Of a stretch of DNA of 64,000 nucleotides, positions 1 through 7,855 are shown one piece after another. The stretch lies in the NCBI GenBank assembly GCA_965200535.1, contig CBDAUF010000001.1, positions 1,798,001-1,862,000 on the forward strand. Direction: 5' to 3'. Under the pieces are notes generated by a model. It saw only the letters and a program-made list of their open reading frames with translations. It searched no databases and was not told where the DNA came from. The position numbers and the translations under genes are program-made. This DNA is from MPNO01 sp965200535. GTDB lineage: Bacteria; Pseudomonadota; Alphaproteobacteria; MPNO01. Position 1 is the first letter of the stretch. Each line of letters starts with the position of its first letter.

Positions 1-120
1 CCCCTAGCAAGGGTTGCTCGCCCGGTCCTCGGGTTCCCGCCCTTCTGCCGGCGCGTTTCGACCGGACTTCGCCGGGGTCCGATACGCCGTCCGCGGTGCC
101 GTCGCCGCCGCCCGGCACGG

Positions 121-1257
121 TCAGGGCGGGGTCAGCGTTTCCTCGATCAGGCGGTCGACCACGGTGCGGAGGGCGCCGGCCTCGTCATCGCCGGCATCCA
201 GCGCGGCGCGGCGGACGGCGCGCTGGCGGTGCGCCCCGGTGCCGCGGGCGAGGATGGTGCGCGCATGGGCGACCTCCCCGGTGCAGCCGAAATGCGCCGC
301 GTCCTCGGCGATCAGGTCCAGCAGTTCCTCCAGCAGGCCGGCGTAGGGGACGATCTCGCCGCGGCCGAAATCGACCAGCCCGCGGTCGATGCCGTAGCGC
401 TGCGCCCGCCAGCGGTTCTCGTTGATCAAGGTGCGGGAATAGATGCGCCAGCGCTGGTTGTCGCGGCGCAGGCGCCACAGCATCCGGCACAGGCAGCGGA
501 AGATGGCGGCGATCGCCAGCCCGTCCGCGGCGAACGGGCAGACATCGGCGATGCGCATCTCGATCGTCGGATAGCGCGCGCTCGGGCGGATGTCCCACCA
601 CAGCCTGGTGGCGTCCTCGATCAGCCCGGCGCCGGTCAGGATGCCGACCGTGCGGTCGTATTCCCCGGCGCTCTGGAAGCGGTCGGGCAGGCCCGAGCGC
701 GGCAGCTCGTCGATCACCGCGAGCCGGTAGGACATCAGCCCGGTCTCCGCCCCGCCCCAGAACGGCGAGGAGGTCGACAGCGCCAGCAGATGGGGCAGGA
801 AATAGACCGCCTGGTTCATCAGGTCGATCCGCGTCTCCGCATCCTCGATGCCGACATGGACGTGCATGCCGCAGGTGACCAGCCGCCGCGCGACGAGCTG
901 GAGGTCCTCGTCGATCTGCACATAGCGTTCGCCCTCGCTCGGCTTCTGGGCGAGCCAGTCGGCGAACGGATGGGTGGCGGCGGCGATCGGCGCCAGCCCG
1001 TATTCGGCGGCGATCTCGCCGAGGGCGCCGCGCAGCCGCGCGATGTGGCCGCGCGCCTCCGCCGGGCCGCGGCAGACCGGCGTCGCCACCTCGATCTGGG
1101 AGCGCAGGAACTCCGGCGCCACCGAGCCGCCGAGCCGGTCGACGAAGGCCTCCATCAGCCCGGCCGGGCGCTCGGCGGCGAGGTCGCGGCTGGCGCGGTC
1201 GACGAGGAGATACTCCTCCTCGATCCCGAAGGTGAAGGACGGTTCGGCGGCGGCCAT
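121..1257 (-). CDS. Carboxylate-amine ligase, YbdK / GCS2 family
   Basis: This 378-residue protein belongs to the glutamate-cysteine ligase 2 (YbdK) family of ATP-dependent carboxylate-amine ligases. The N-terminal signature FGIEEEYLLVD (residues 10-20) supplies the acidic metal/ATP site, and GMHVHVGIED further on is the second conserved block. Length matches the family's usual 370-380 residues. The open frame runs 60 codons further upstream, but only the ATG at 1257 places the EEE motif at its normal distance from the N-terminus. YbdK of E. coli has weak gamma-glutamylcysteine synthetase activity; the physiological substrate here cannot be read from sequence. It is divergent from the HNH gene across about 200 bp. 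Bases 1-120 downstream hold no gene that I can see. Confidence 0.9.
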   Translation of the reverse strand: MAAAEPSFTFGIEEEYLLVDRASRDLAAERPAGLMEAFVDRLGGSVAPEFLRSQIEVATPVCRGPAEARGHIARLRGALGEIAAEYGLAPIAAATHPFADWLAQKPSEGERYVQIDEDLQLVARRLVTCGMHVHVGIEDAETRIDLMNQAVYFLPHLLALSTSSPFWGGAETGLMSYRLAVIDELPRSGLPDRFQSAGEYDRTVGILTGAGLIEDATRLWWDIRPSARYPTIEMRIADVCPFAADGLAIAAIFRCLCRMLWRLRRDNQRWRIYSRTLINENRWRAQRYGIDRGLVDFGRGEIVPYAGLLEELLDLIAEDAAHFGCTGEVAHARTILARGTGAHRQRAVRRAALDAGDDEAGALRTVVDRLIEETLTPP

Positions 1258-1381
1258 GCCGGTCTTATGGGGGCGCGGCCGCGGCGGGTCAACGCAATTC
1301 CCGGCGCGGCGCGGGGGCCGGGCCGTGTACGGGGCAGCGCGCCGGGCCGTGCGCGGCGGTTTGCGGCCGGGGGACGCCGCG

Positions 1382-1410
1382 TTGCCGCTCCCGGCCGCCT
1401 TGTCTACACT
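1382..1410 (+). promoter_or_regulatory. Probable sigma-70 promoter of the HNH gene
   Basis: TTGCCG (1382-1387), a 17-base spacer and TACACT (1405-1410) form a reasonable housekeeping promoter. A start of transcription near 1417 would exclude the TTG codon at 1425 as a comfortable start and favours the GTG at 1464. Inferred from pattern only. Confidence 0.4.
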
Positions 1411-1463
1411 GCCGCGATGGTGTCTTGCGCCGCGCACCGGTGCTGTCGGACGGGGGCCGAGCG

Positions 1464-2024
1464 GTGGTTGCGGTGAACGATTGCCCGGCCTTGGTGCTGA
1501 ATGCGGATTTCCGCCCGCTCAGCTATTTCCCGCTGTCGCTCTGGTCGTGGCAGGATGCGGTCAAGGCGGTCTTTCTCGGGCGCGTCAACATCGTCTCGGA
1601 ATACGACCGCGAGGTGCATTCGCCGGGTTTCTCGATGCACCTGCCGAGTGTGATCGCCCTCAAGCGCTACATCCCGATGTCGCGCCGCCCGGCCTTCACC
1701 CGCTTCAACGTGTTCCTGCGCGACCGTTTCGAGTGCCAGTATTGCGGCGCCTCGCCGGGCACCCACGAGCTCACCTTCGACCACGTGGTGCCGCGCTCGC
1801 GCGGCGGGCGGACGAGCTGGATCAACGTGGTCAGCGCCTGCACCGCCTGCAACCTGCGCAAGGGCGACCGGCTGCCGCACGAATGCGGCCTGCCGCCGCG
1901 GCGCGCGCCGGTGGAGCCGTCCAACGCGCTGCTGCGCCAGCACGGCAGGGCCTTCCCGCCCAACTATCTGCACGACAGCTGGCGCGACTTCCTCTACTGG
2001 GATTCGGAACTCGAGGCGGGGTGA
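1464..2024 (+). CDS. HNH endonuclease
   Basis: This is an HNH nuclease of the roughly 185-residue type widespread in alphaproteobacteria, with the conserved N-terminal block ALVLNADFRPLSYFPLS. The zinc/HNH module has paired cysteines (CQYC and CTAC), the catalytic stretch FDHVVPRSRGG and the closing CNLRKGDR. It probably nicks or cuts DNA; the biological target of this family is not established. The GTG at 1464 follows a purine-rich GGGGG at good spacing and lies downstream of a likely promoter. TTG at 1425 and GTG at 1473 are alternatives. A diverged duplicate of the gene's last 18 codons lies 528 bp downstream, beyond the HTH gene. Confidence 0.88.
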   Translation: MVAVNDCPALVLNADFRPLSYFPLSLWSWQDAVKAVFLGRVNIVSEYDREVHSPGFSMHLPSVIALKRYIPMSRRPAFTRFNVFLRDRFECQYCGASPGTHELTFDHVVPRSRGGRTSWINVVSACTACNLRKGDRLPHECGLPPRRAPVEPSNALLRQHGRAFPPNYLHDSWRDFLYWDSELEAG

Positions 2025-2040
2025 GGCGGGCGCGGCGAAG
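1968..2040 (+). repeat. Duplicated HNH gene tail, copy 1
   Basis: These bases encode the HNH C-terminus LHDSWRDFLYWDSELEAG, its stop codon and about 15 bases beyond. They align without gaps to 2496-2565: I count 58 identities in the first 70 bases, and the stop codons fall at the same position (TGA here, TAA in the other copy). Confidence 0.75.
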
Positions 2041-2068
2041 CGGTCGGGAGCGCCGGAAAGGAGAGACG

Positions 2069-2350
2069 ATGGGCACCTTCGGAGACGAGTTGATCCAGCC
2101 CCTCAACGAGGCTCTCGCCCATGCGAAGGGCGGCGGCGCGGCCCTCGTACATGCGCCGGTGACGCCGCGCGAAGTGCGCAGGCAGGCGCGGCTCACCCAG
2201 GCGCAGATGGCGCCGCTGATGGGCATGAGCCTGTCCGGCTACCGGAAGTGGGAGCAGGGCGCGCGGCGGGTCAGCGGCCCGGCGGCAACCCTGCTGCGGG
2301 TGATCCAGAACGAGCCGGAGGCGGTAAAGCGGGCGCTGTCGTCCGACTGA
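2069..2350 (+). CDS. Helix-turn-helix regulator, HigA/NadS antitoxin-like
   Basis: This 93-residue protein has an XRE-type helix-turn-helix in its C-terminal half (RQARLTQAQMAPLMGMSL followed by YRKWEQGARRVSGPA). That is the pattern of HigA/NadS-like antitoxin repressors, which bind the operator of their own toxin-antitoxin operon. No RelE/HigB-type toxin frame is visible on either side, so it looks like an orphan antitoxin or stand-alone repressor. The start ATG follows a good ribosome binding site (GGAAAGGAGA). It sits between the two copies of the HNH gene tail, which suggests insertion. Confidence 0.75.
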   Translation: MGTFGDELIQPLNEALAHAKGGGAALVHAPVTPREVRRQARLTQAQMAPLMGMSLSGYRKWEQGARRVSGPAATLLRVIQNEPEAVKRALSSD

Positions 2351-2706
2351 ACGGCCCATCGCAGCCAACGCCGCGAGCACGGCGCCCTTGCCCCCTGGCG
2401 GGGGGACGGCGCCGCCGCCGGAGAACGGCCAGGCGGCAGTCCCACCAACATCGTCGCCGATTGGCGCATGGCTTGCGAAGACGCAAGTACCGCTCCTGCG
2501 CGACAGCCGGTGCGGCTTCCTCTCCCGGGGGTCGGACCTCGCGGCGGGGTAAGGCGGCCGCGGCGGGGAGTGTCGGAAACCTTGTCGCGTTGGCGGCGCG
2601 GCTTGCGGTAGAGTGCGGCGAGGCCGACGCTCGGCTCTGCCTGTACAAGAATCATTTGGCCTGTATAGGAATCAGTCGTCCATTTTCCGGCCGCTTTGGA
2701 GGGCCC
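2351..2706. other. Intergenic stretch with the HNH-tail remnant
   Basis: I see no convincing gene in these 356 bases. The identifiable content is the degenerate second copy of the HNH tail (2496-2565). Base composition drops from very GC-rich to moderate around 2630, just before the HsdR-N gene, and this probably marks the edge of acquired DNA. Confidence 0.5.
2496..2565 (+). repeat. Duplicated HNH gene tail, copy 2 (degenerate)
   Basis: Read in frame with copy 1, this gives LRDSRCGFLSRGSDLAAG and a TAA stop, clearly related to the HNH C-terminus but lacking the rest of the gene. Similarity continues weakly to about 2582 after an 8-base gap. It is best read as a fossil duplication, not a gene. 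Confidence 0.7.
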
Positions 2707-3945
2707 ATGCTCATGAAAGGCGCAAACCAAGAACTCAGACAGCGCATGGAGACGTTCGCTGTTCGCACAGGCGCCATTGTGGATTTCTGCGATAACGAGG
2801 AGCAGACCAAGGTCTCTCTCATCAATCCGTATCTTGAAATGCTCGGGTACGATGTTCGAGATCCGCGCCATGTGCGTCTTGAGGTTCGCGCCGATATCCA
2901 TACCGGGAACGAAAAGGTCGACTACGCTATCCTCCGGGAAGGCGAGCCGTGGATGGTTGTCGAAGCGAAGAAAGCTTCGGCCCCCTTGGGAGACAGCGCT
3001 CCGACCAAGCAGATTCGGCGCTACGCGATGGCTGCCGATGTGCAGTATGTGGCGTATACCAACGGTCGCTACTGGCGCTGGTTTCGAAAGAATGCGGGCT
3101 CCCCGATGCTCGAGGAGCAACCGTTCCTCGAACACGATGTTATCGAACCTGAAGACCGCGAGATTCGATGGCTTGCCGGCATACACAACTCCGCTTGGAA
3201 CGCTGACGATATTGCACGAATTGCAGACGAAGAAAGCCTGCAGAGTTCCTTTTCGGCTTGGTATGAGGAAGCGCGTGATAATCCGCCGGAAGCCTTCTTG
3301 AAGCTCTTGTTGAACACCTACGGACACCGTGCCAACGCACCCATGCTTGAGCGCGCAGCAGCAGCTTGGAAAGCCACATTAAGAGCGATGGAGTCGGCGC
3401 AACTGAACGAAGCCTCGCGTCGCTTGCGCGGCGGAATGAGAGATGAAGACCAGGGAGAACCAATACAGACGGACGCAGCCCCGACCGAAGATGAGGCCCG
3501 GGACTCCAAACCGGAATCCGATGGTCCCCGACGTCGGTGGCATTTTCGGTGGCGTGCAGGCCCCGACCTGCCTTGGCGGTACGAGCGTTCCGGTAAACAA
3601 GCCCAAATTGCAGTTGCTTCGGCACTGTTTGAGGGCAAAGACGAGAGCGGATATGACGACATCCTCGGACAGTTGAACTCACCACTTGCCGGCGACGATC
3701 TCCGGAAGGAAACCGCCCGCCGGCTCGAGCCCGGAACCGCTGTTCCCCGGTACTTCGAAAGCGTAGGAAATTCGCCGCGTGTGGCTGTGTACACGACTCT
3801 TAGTTTACGCAGACGGTTGCTCTGGTTCGCAAGGGCAAGGAACGCGGTCCCGACCGTCGAAGTCGAAACCGATCGCGGACTGCGGGATCCGAATACAAAT
3901 GAAGAGCATTGGCCGTGGGAGGCAGTTACAGAATCAGCCTCGTAA
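2707..3945 (+). CDS. Solitary HsdR-N (PD-(D/E)XK) nuclease-like protein
   Basis: The N-terminal 120 residues of this 412-residue protein match the type I restriction HsdR N-terminal fold. They carry the EEQTK...INPYLEMLGYD helix region, then D72, E86 and K88 in VDYAILREGEPWMVVEAKK, which is a complete PD-(D/E)XK nuclease site. No helicase domain follows. A charged, low-complexity linker (about residues 235-290) leads to a C-terminal domain I do not recognise, ending near TEVETDRG-like acidic sequence. No HsdM or HsdS gene is nearby, so this is not a classical type I system. It could be a stand-alone defence nuclease or a degraded one. Base composition is markedly less GC-rich than all flanking genes, a sign of transfer. 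The ATG at 2707 is chosen; a second ATG lies two codons on. Confidence 0.7.
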   Translation: MLMKGANQELRQRMETFAVRTGAIVDFCDNEEQTKVSLINPYLEMLGYDVRDPRHVRLEVRADIHTGNEKVDYAILREGEPWMVVEAKKASAPLGDSAPTKQIRRYAMAADVQYVAYTNGRYWRWFRKNAGSPMLEEQPFLEHDVIEPEDREIRWLAGIHNSAWNADDIARIADEESLQSSFSAWYEEARDNPPEAFLKLLLNTYGHRANAPMLERAAAAWKATLRAMESAQLNEASRRLRGGMRDEDQGEPIQTDAAPTEDEARDSKPESDGPRRRWHFRWRAGPDLPWRYERSGKQAQIAVASALFEGKDESGYDDILGQLNSPLAGDDLRKETARRLEPGTAVPRYFESVGNSPRVAVYTTLSLRRRLLWFARARNAVPTVEVETDRGLRDPNTNEEHWPWEAVTESAS

Positions 3946-4007
3946 CTCGCGATGCCCGTGCGTCCGGTTCGAAAAATACAGAAGCGCCGCGGCGTCGAAG
4001 ACCGCCA

Positions 4008-4750
4008 TCAGTGAGTCTCGTCGGTGCCGCGCAGCCTCCGAAGCTCCGCCGAAGGGGCATCGACAACGTCCCAGCCGCTGCCTTCGACGCGGCGCAATCG
4101 TTCGACGATCTCGGGGAGCGGAACATCGTCGAGTTCCTCGAATCCGGTGATGGTAAAGCGCTTCATCGACCAGGCGCCGCCGGCATCGCGCTCCCAGCGC
4201 CCTTCTCCCCGAACGCGCAGGACAGGACCGTAGAGATGGATCGCGAGCCGCCTGGCCATGCCGCGGGCGGCGCTGCAGATGTGAACGGTTTCACCGTCCC
4301 GCAAATGCGCCGGCACAATGTCGTCCCGGCCGCCGATGCGGATGAGCACGCCGTCGAGGGTGCCGGCCTGATTGAAGGCGCTGAACATCAACGGCGGCGT
4401 TTGGCCGCGGCCCGGAAACCGGATTACCTCGGCGCCGTCGCCTTGCCGCAGGCTGCCGGTCGCATCGTCGTCGGCCAGACGCCGGTCGAGCGCCCTGAAC
4501 GCCTTGACCGCATCCGCCGGGGCGGTGTTGTCCACGAGCCCGCATAGCCGCCTTCTGACGTCAAGCGGGCCTCGGGCTCGACCCTTTGTACCAGCACGGT
4601 GCTGCCCGCTTCGAGGCGCACGAAATGCACTCGTTCCGCCGTGCCGAACAGCCGCGCCAGATCGGTCATGTACTCGGCCAGACGCGACATGGGCAGGGTC
4701 TCGGGGCTGTAGGCATCGATGACGAACCGATACTCGTCTGTATCCTTCAT
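4008..4750 (-). pseudogene. Conserved hypothetical protein broken by a one-base frameshift
   Basis: Two minus-strand frames together encode one protein. The 5' part starts MKDTDEYRFVIDAYSPETLP and runs well-formed to EPEARL. The 3' part resumes in the other frame at DVRRRLCGLVDNT and continues to the stop at 4008. The switch lies at about 4560-4564 (TTGAC on the minus strand). The span of 743 nt is one base short of 248 codons, so restoring one base gives an uninterrupted protein of 247 residues. I recognise no functional domain. The cause could be a real inactivating deletion, a sequencing error, or less likely a programmed -1 shift. It sits in the accessory island, convergent with the HsdR-N gene. 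Confidence 0.65.
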
Positions 4751-4836
4751 GGGCACGCTCCCGCGCCAGAGCCGATGGACCGCCGGTCTGTCCCTCCGAC
4801 GACGGGCTGCTTATATCGCGTCGTGCAATTCGTTGG

Positions 4837-5030
4837 TCAGTTCCTGCGGACGGGCGGCAGCGCCGTGTCCAGCCAGTATCGGAGAGCCGTTCGATCTGAT
4901 CCTCAAGCGGCGTCAGAACGACATGGACCCTGGGGCCGGCCTCTCTGAGGGCGGTGGAGGGCGAAACGGATACGGGGTTGCCGTTCCGGTCCCGCGCTTC
5001 GCCCCGCAGCCGGGCATTAAGTATGGCCAA
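4837..5030 (-). pseudogene. Remnant of a retropepsin-like aspartyl protease gene
   Basis: Starting at the ATG at 5030, the frame reads MAILNARLRGEARD and then GPRVHVVLTPLEDQIERL. This resembles the N-terminus of the small bacterial retropepsin-like proteins that commonly accompany DUF5678 genes. Coherence is lost after about 52 residues. A neighbouring frame gives a short ALPPV stretch and then a stop at 4837, and the catalytic (A)LIDTGA block and everything after it are missing. It overlaps the end of the DUF5678 gene by 14 nt, as expected for an old operon. Family assignment rests on remembered pattern, so confidence is low. Confidence 0.35.
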
Positions 5031-5280
5031 CGAAAGGCACGCCTATCGACAGGGCGGGGATATCCGGCGCCGCCGCATCGTCGGGGTGGAGGACGGAACG
5101 CACCAGAAACGGTCCGGCGCCGAACCGCCGGACGCCGGCGCTGACGCCTTGCTCGTAGGTCTCGAAAGCGCCGTGCACTTCGTCATCCTTGATGAGCAGA
5201 TACCTGCCCGGGTGCCGCTCGGCGAGCCCTGCCTGGTTGTGCTTCAGGAACGCTTTCTCCCTGGCCAGCGGATCCGGCAT
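5017..5280 (-). CDS. DUF5678 family protein
   Basis: This 87-residue protein has the DUF5678 pattern: AFLKHNQAGLAERHPGRYLL, then IKDDEVHGAFETYEQGV and RRFGAGPFLVRSV. Its function is unknown. Homologues are often encoded next to retropepsin-like proteases, and a remnant of such a gene overlaps its 3' end here. The ATG at 5280 follows GAGGGAG at good spacing; the 51 upstream codons in frame are arginine/proline-rich noncoding-type sequence. It is the last gene of the accessory island before the TauD gene. Confidence 0.65.
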   Translation of the reverse strand: MPDPLAREKAFLKHNQAGLAERHPGRYLLIKDDEVHGAFETYEQGVSAGVRRFGAGPFLVRSVLHPDDAAAPDIPALSIGVPFVGHT

Positions 5281-5434
5281 CTCAGGGTCTCCCTCGGCTG
5301 CGCCGCATCGCCGCCGTCCGTCCGGCCCGGTCGTCCGTCCGCGATGTCCCGATTGCGGATATTCTGGCGGCCCGTCCGGCGTCTTGCAAGGCAAGGTGGA
5401 AGCGCTCGGAGATTTCCGTCCCTCCGGGTGCATT

Positions 5435-5463
5435 TTGCGCTCGCCTTTCCGGCGGCGTATGAT
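5435..5463 (+). promoter_or_regulatory. Probable sigma-70 promoter of the TauD-family gene
   Basis: TTGCGC (5435-5440) and TATGAT (5458-5463) are separated by exactly 17 bases and lie about 45 bases before the start codon at 5508, with GGGAGG upstream of the ATG. The -10 is close to consensus. Confidence 0.55.
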
Positions 5464-5507
5464 CGCCCGGCCGTCCGGGGGAGGCGCGCCAGCGCCGGGA
5501 GGTTGCC

Positions 5508-6338
5508 ATGCCCATCGCCGTCAGCCCGCTTTCCGGGGCCATCGGGGCCCGGATCGAGGGGGTCGATCTGAGCCGCCCGCTCGACGCCGGGACGGTCGCC
5601 GCGATCCGCCGGGCGCTGTGCGACGACATCATCGTCGTGATCCCCGGCCAGACCCTCGACGAGACCGACCAGGAGCGGTTCTGCCGCTATTTCGGCGAGC
5701 TCGAGATGGTCCGCTCGAGCACCGCCATCGGCAGCGACCACCCGGCGGTGATGATGATCTCCAACGTCCGCGACACCGGCCGGCCGACCGTCCTCGAGGA
5801 CGGCGAGATGATGTTCCACCACGACCAGTGCTATTACGAGAACCCCTGCCTCGGCTCCACCCTGTACGCGATGGAGGTTCCGGACGAGGGCGGCAACACG
5901 CTGTTCGCCAACTGCGCCGCCGCCTACGAGGCGCTCGACGACGGCTGGAAGGCGCGCCTCGAGGGGCTGCGCGCGCTGCATTACTACGACTACGGCCGCG
6001 ACCCGACGCTGCGCCCGTCGGAGATCAACCCGGCGGCGCCGCAATGGGCCCATCCGGTGGTCCGCACCCACCCGGAGACCGGCCGCCGGGCGCTGTTCGT
6101 CAACCGGCTGATGACGCTGTGGATCGAGGGCATCGACCGGGCCGAGAGCGATGCGATCCTCGATTACCTGTTCGACCATATCGAGAAGCCGGAATTCGTC
6201 TACGAACATGTCTGGACGGCGGGCGAACTGATGATGTGGGACAACCGCTCCTCGGCCCATGCGCGCACTTGGTTCCCGCCCGACAAGCGCCGCATGATGC
6301 GCCGGGTGACGGTGCGCGACCCGCACCCGGTGGCCTGA
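5508..6338 (+). CDS. TauD/TfdA-family Fe(II)/2-oxoglutarate dioxygenase
   Basis: This 276-residue non-heme iron dioxygenase of the TauD/TfdA fold couples 2-oxoglutarate decarboxylation to hydroxylation of a small substrate. The HxD iron motif is FHHDQ (H104, D106). The distal histidine and 2-oxoglutarate arginine lie in the C-terminal block MMWDNRSSAHARTWF and the following RR pairs. The N-terminal GVDLSRPLD is typical. Substrates in the family include taurine, aryloxyacetates and sulfate esters; none can be chosen from sequence. It is followed 27 bp later by the QueG-like gene, probably co-transcribed, and preceded by a good promoter. Confidence 0.88.
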   Translation: MPIAVSPLSGAIGARIEGVDLSRPLDAGTVAAIRRALCDDIIVVIPGQTLDETDQERFCRYFGELEMVRSSTAIGSDHPAVMMISNVRDTGRPTVLEDGEMMFHHDQCYYENPCLGSTLYAMEVPDEGGNTLFANCAAAYEALDDGWKARLEGLRALHYYDYGRDPTLRPSEINPAAPQWAHPVVRTHPETGRRALFVNRLMTLWIEGIDRAESDAILDYLFDHIEKPEFVYEHVWTAGELMMWDNRSSAHARTWFPPDKRRMMRRVTVRDPHPVA

Positions 6339-6365
6339 CGCGGCGTCCCCGGGAAGCGGACCGGC

Positions 6366-7370
6366 ATGGGCACCATCGACATCGGTCGGGCGGAACGGCC
6401 GACCCGGGGGCGCGTCGGCGGCACCGACCGCGACCGCGCCGCGCGCTTCCGCGCCCGCTTTCCGCCGTCCGCCAAGCGCAGCCTCTACATCCGCGACAGG
6501 ATCCTGCTGCCGGCGCGCGAGCCGCCGGTCAACCCCGAGCGCACCCCGATCGCCGACCCGGCGGCGGCGGCCGAGGAAATCCGCGCGATGGCGCGCGAGA
6601 TGGGGGCGGATGCGGTCGGCGTCGCCGACTACGACCACCGCTTCGCCTTCACCCAGGCGGGGACGCCGACCCACACCGCGGCGGTCGTCTTCGGCATCGC
6701 CATGTCCTACGACAACATGGCCGACATCGGCCCGCGCTCGCAGGACGAGGTGCACCGCGTCTACCACCGGCTCGACGATATCGGGGTGCGGCTGGCGCAC
6801 CAGATCGCCGCCTTCGGCTACAGCGCCGCGATGCAGCCCAACGAGGGCGACATCCCGCTCCCGGCGCTGGCCTGGCTGGCCGGGCTGGGCGAACTCGGCA
6901 AGCACGGTTCGCTGATCTCGCCCGAACTCGGCTCCTCGTTCCGTCTCGGCGCGGTGACCACCGACATGCCGCTGGCGCCCGACGGGCCGCAGGATTTCGG
7001 CATCGACGAGGTGTGCGCCAGCTGCGGGGTCTGCACCCGCTTCTGCCCGGGCGACGCCATCAAGCCGGACAAGCAGACGGTCAACGGGATCGAGCGCTGG
7101 CACGTCGACACCCCGGCCTGCGAGCCCTATTTCCACAGGCTCTACGGCTGCAAGATCTGCCTGATGGTGTGCCCGCTCAACAGCCGCGGGATCTTCGGCG
7201 GGGAGTTCCGGCGCGCCGCCCGAATCCTGGTCGAGGCGAAGGACGCGGACGGCATGCTGCGGCTGATCGAGGAGCGCACCGACATGCGCTACGAGGATTT
7301 CGACGGCGCGCCGGAGCCCGCCGCCGGGGCGGACGGCGACCCCGCTAGCCCTCCCCGAAGGCCAGCCTGA
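6366..7370 (+). CDS. QueG-like 4Fe-4S double-cluster protein
   Basis: This 334-residue protein is related to epoxyqueuosine reductase (QueG) and reductive dehalogenases. A corrinoid-type reductase domain is followed by two 4Fe-4S motifs, CASCGVCTRFCP and CKICLMVCP. It has an extra N-terminal stretch (about 50 residues) and lacks the HEAT-repeat C-terminus of true QueG, so I would not name it queG. Related stand-alone proteins are annotated only as 4Fe-4S double cluster binding proteins. It lies 27 bp after the TauD-type gene. Its last 26 bp overlap the 3' end of irr on the other strand. Confidence 0.75.
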   Translation: MGTIDIGRAERPTRGRVGGTDRDRAARFRARFPPSAKRSLYIRDRILLPAREPPVNPERTPIADPAAAAEEIRAMAREMGADAVGVADYDHRFAFTQAGTPTHTAAVVFGIAMSYDNMADIGPRSQDEVHRVYHRLDDIGVRLAHQIAAFGYSAAMQPNEGDIPLPALAWLAGLGELGKHGSLISPELGSSFRLGAVTTDMPLAPDGPQDFGIDEVCASCGVCTRFCPGDAIKPDKQTVNGIERWHVDTPACEPYFHRLYGCKICLMVCPLNSRGIFGGEFRRAARILVEAKDADGMLRLIEERTDMRYEDFDGAPEPAAGADGDPASPPRRPA

Positions 7371-7773
7371 TGACGATGTCCACCCGGTCGATGCGGGTGC
7401 CCGCCGGCGGGGCGGGCAGGGCGGCGACCGCGACATCGGCGAGCGCCACGTCCTCGAGCCGGCCCGTGTCCTCGAAATACATGTGGTGGTGGTCGGCGGT
7501 GTTGGTGTCGAAGTAGGACCGGTTGCTCTCCACCACGACCTCGCGCAGCAGGCCCGCCGCGGCGAACTGGTTGAGCGCGTTGTAGACGGTGGCGAGCGAG
7601 ACCCGCGCGCCCGCCTCGCGCGCCTCGCGGTGCAGCTGCTCGGCGGTCACGTGGCGGTTGCCGCCGACGAACAGGAGTTCGGCGAGCGCCGTGCGCTGGC
7701 GCGTCGGCCGCAGCCCGTGCGCCTTGAGCATCTCGACCAGGGATGCGTCCGCGGCCGCGCCGGGGTGCTTCAT
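7345..7773 (-). CDS. irr: Iron response regulator Irr (Fur family)
   Basis: This 142-residue Fur-family regulator has a winged-helix N-terminus (LRPTRQRTALAELLF, then SLATVYNALNQF) and the histidine triplet HHH at 95-97 that binds heme/iron in Irr. It lacks the N-terminal Cys-Pro heme motif of Bradyrhizobium Irr and has no CxxC zinc motifs, as in Rhizobium-type Irr. In alphaproteobacteria Irr represses or activates iron and heme genes under iron limitation. It is convergent with, and overlaps by 26 bp, the QueG-like iron-sulfur gene. The ATG at 7773 is the only start that gives a normal-length protein. Confidence 0.85.
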   Translation of the reverse strand: MKHPGAAADASLVEMLKAHGLRPTRQRTALAELLFVGGNRHVTAEQLHREAREAGARVSLATVYNALNQFAAAGLLREVVVESNRSYFDTNTADHHHMYFEDTGRLEDVALADVAVAALPAPPAGTRIDRVDIVIRLAFGEG

Positions 7774-7855
7774 CGCCGTCTCGTCCTCGCCGGTCGCACC
7801 CCGGCAGGGTAGCCGAAGTTGCAAACTGGAACAAGTCCAATGTGGCGGGCGTGGC

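Noticed and set aside
1425..1463. TTG at 1425 as the HNH start
   Set aside because: It would fall within a few bases of the likely transcription start and lacks a ribosome binding site; GTG at 1464 fits better.
2707..3945. A complete type I restriction system
   Set aside because: Only an HsdR-N-like domain is present; no helicase, methylase or specificity subunit is encoded nearby.
4008..5030. A continuous 340-codon minus-strand frame
   Set aside because: It strings together a retropepsin-like remnant, noncoding sequence and the second half of the frameshifted gene; no single protein family spans it.
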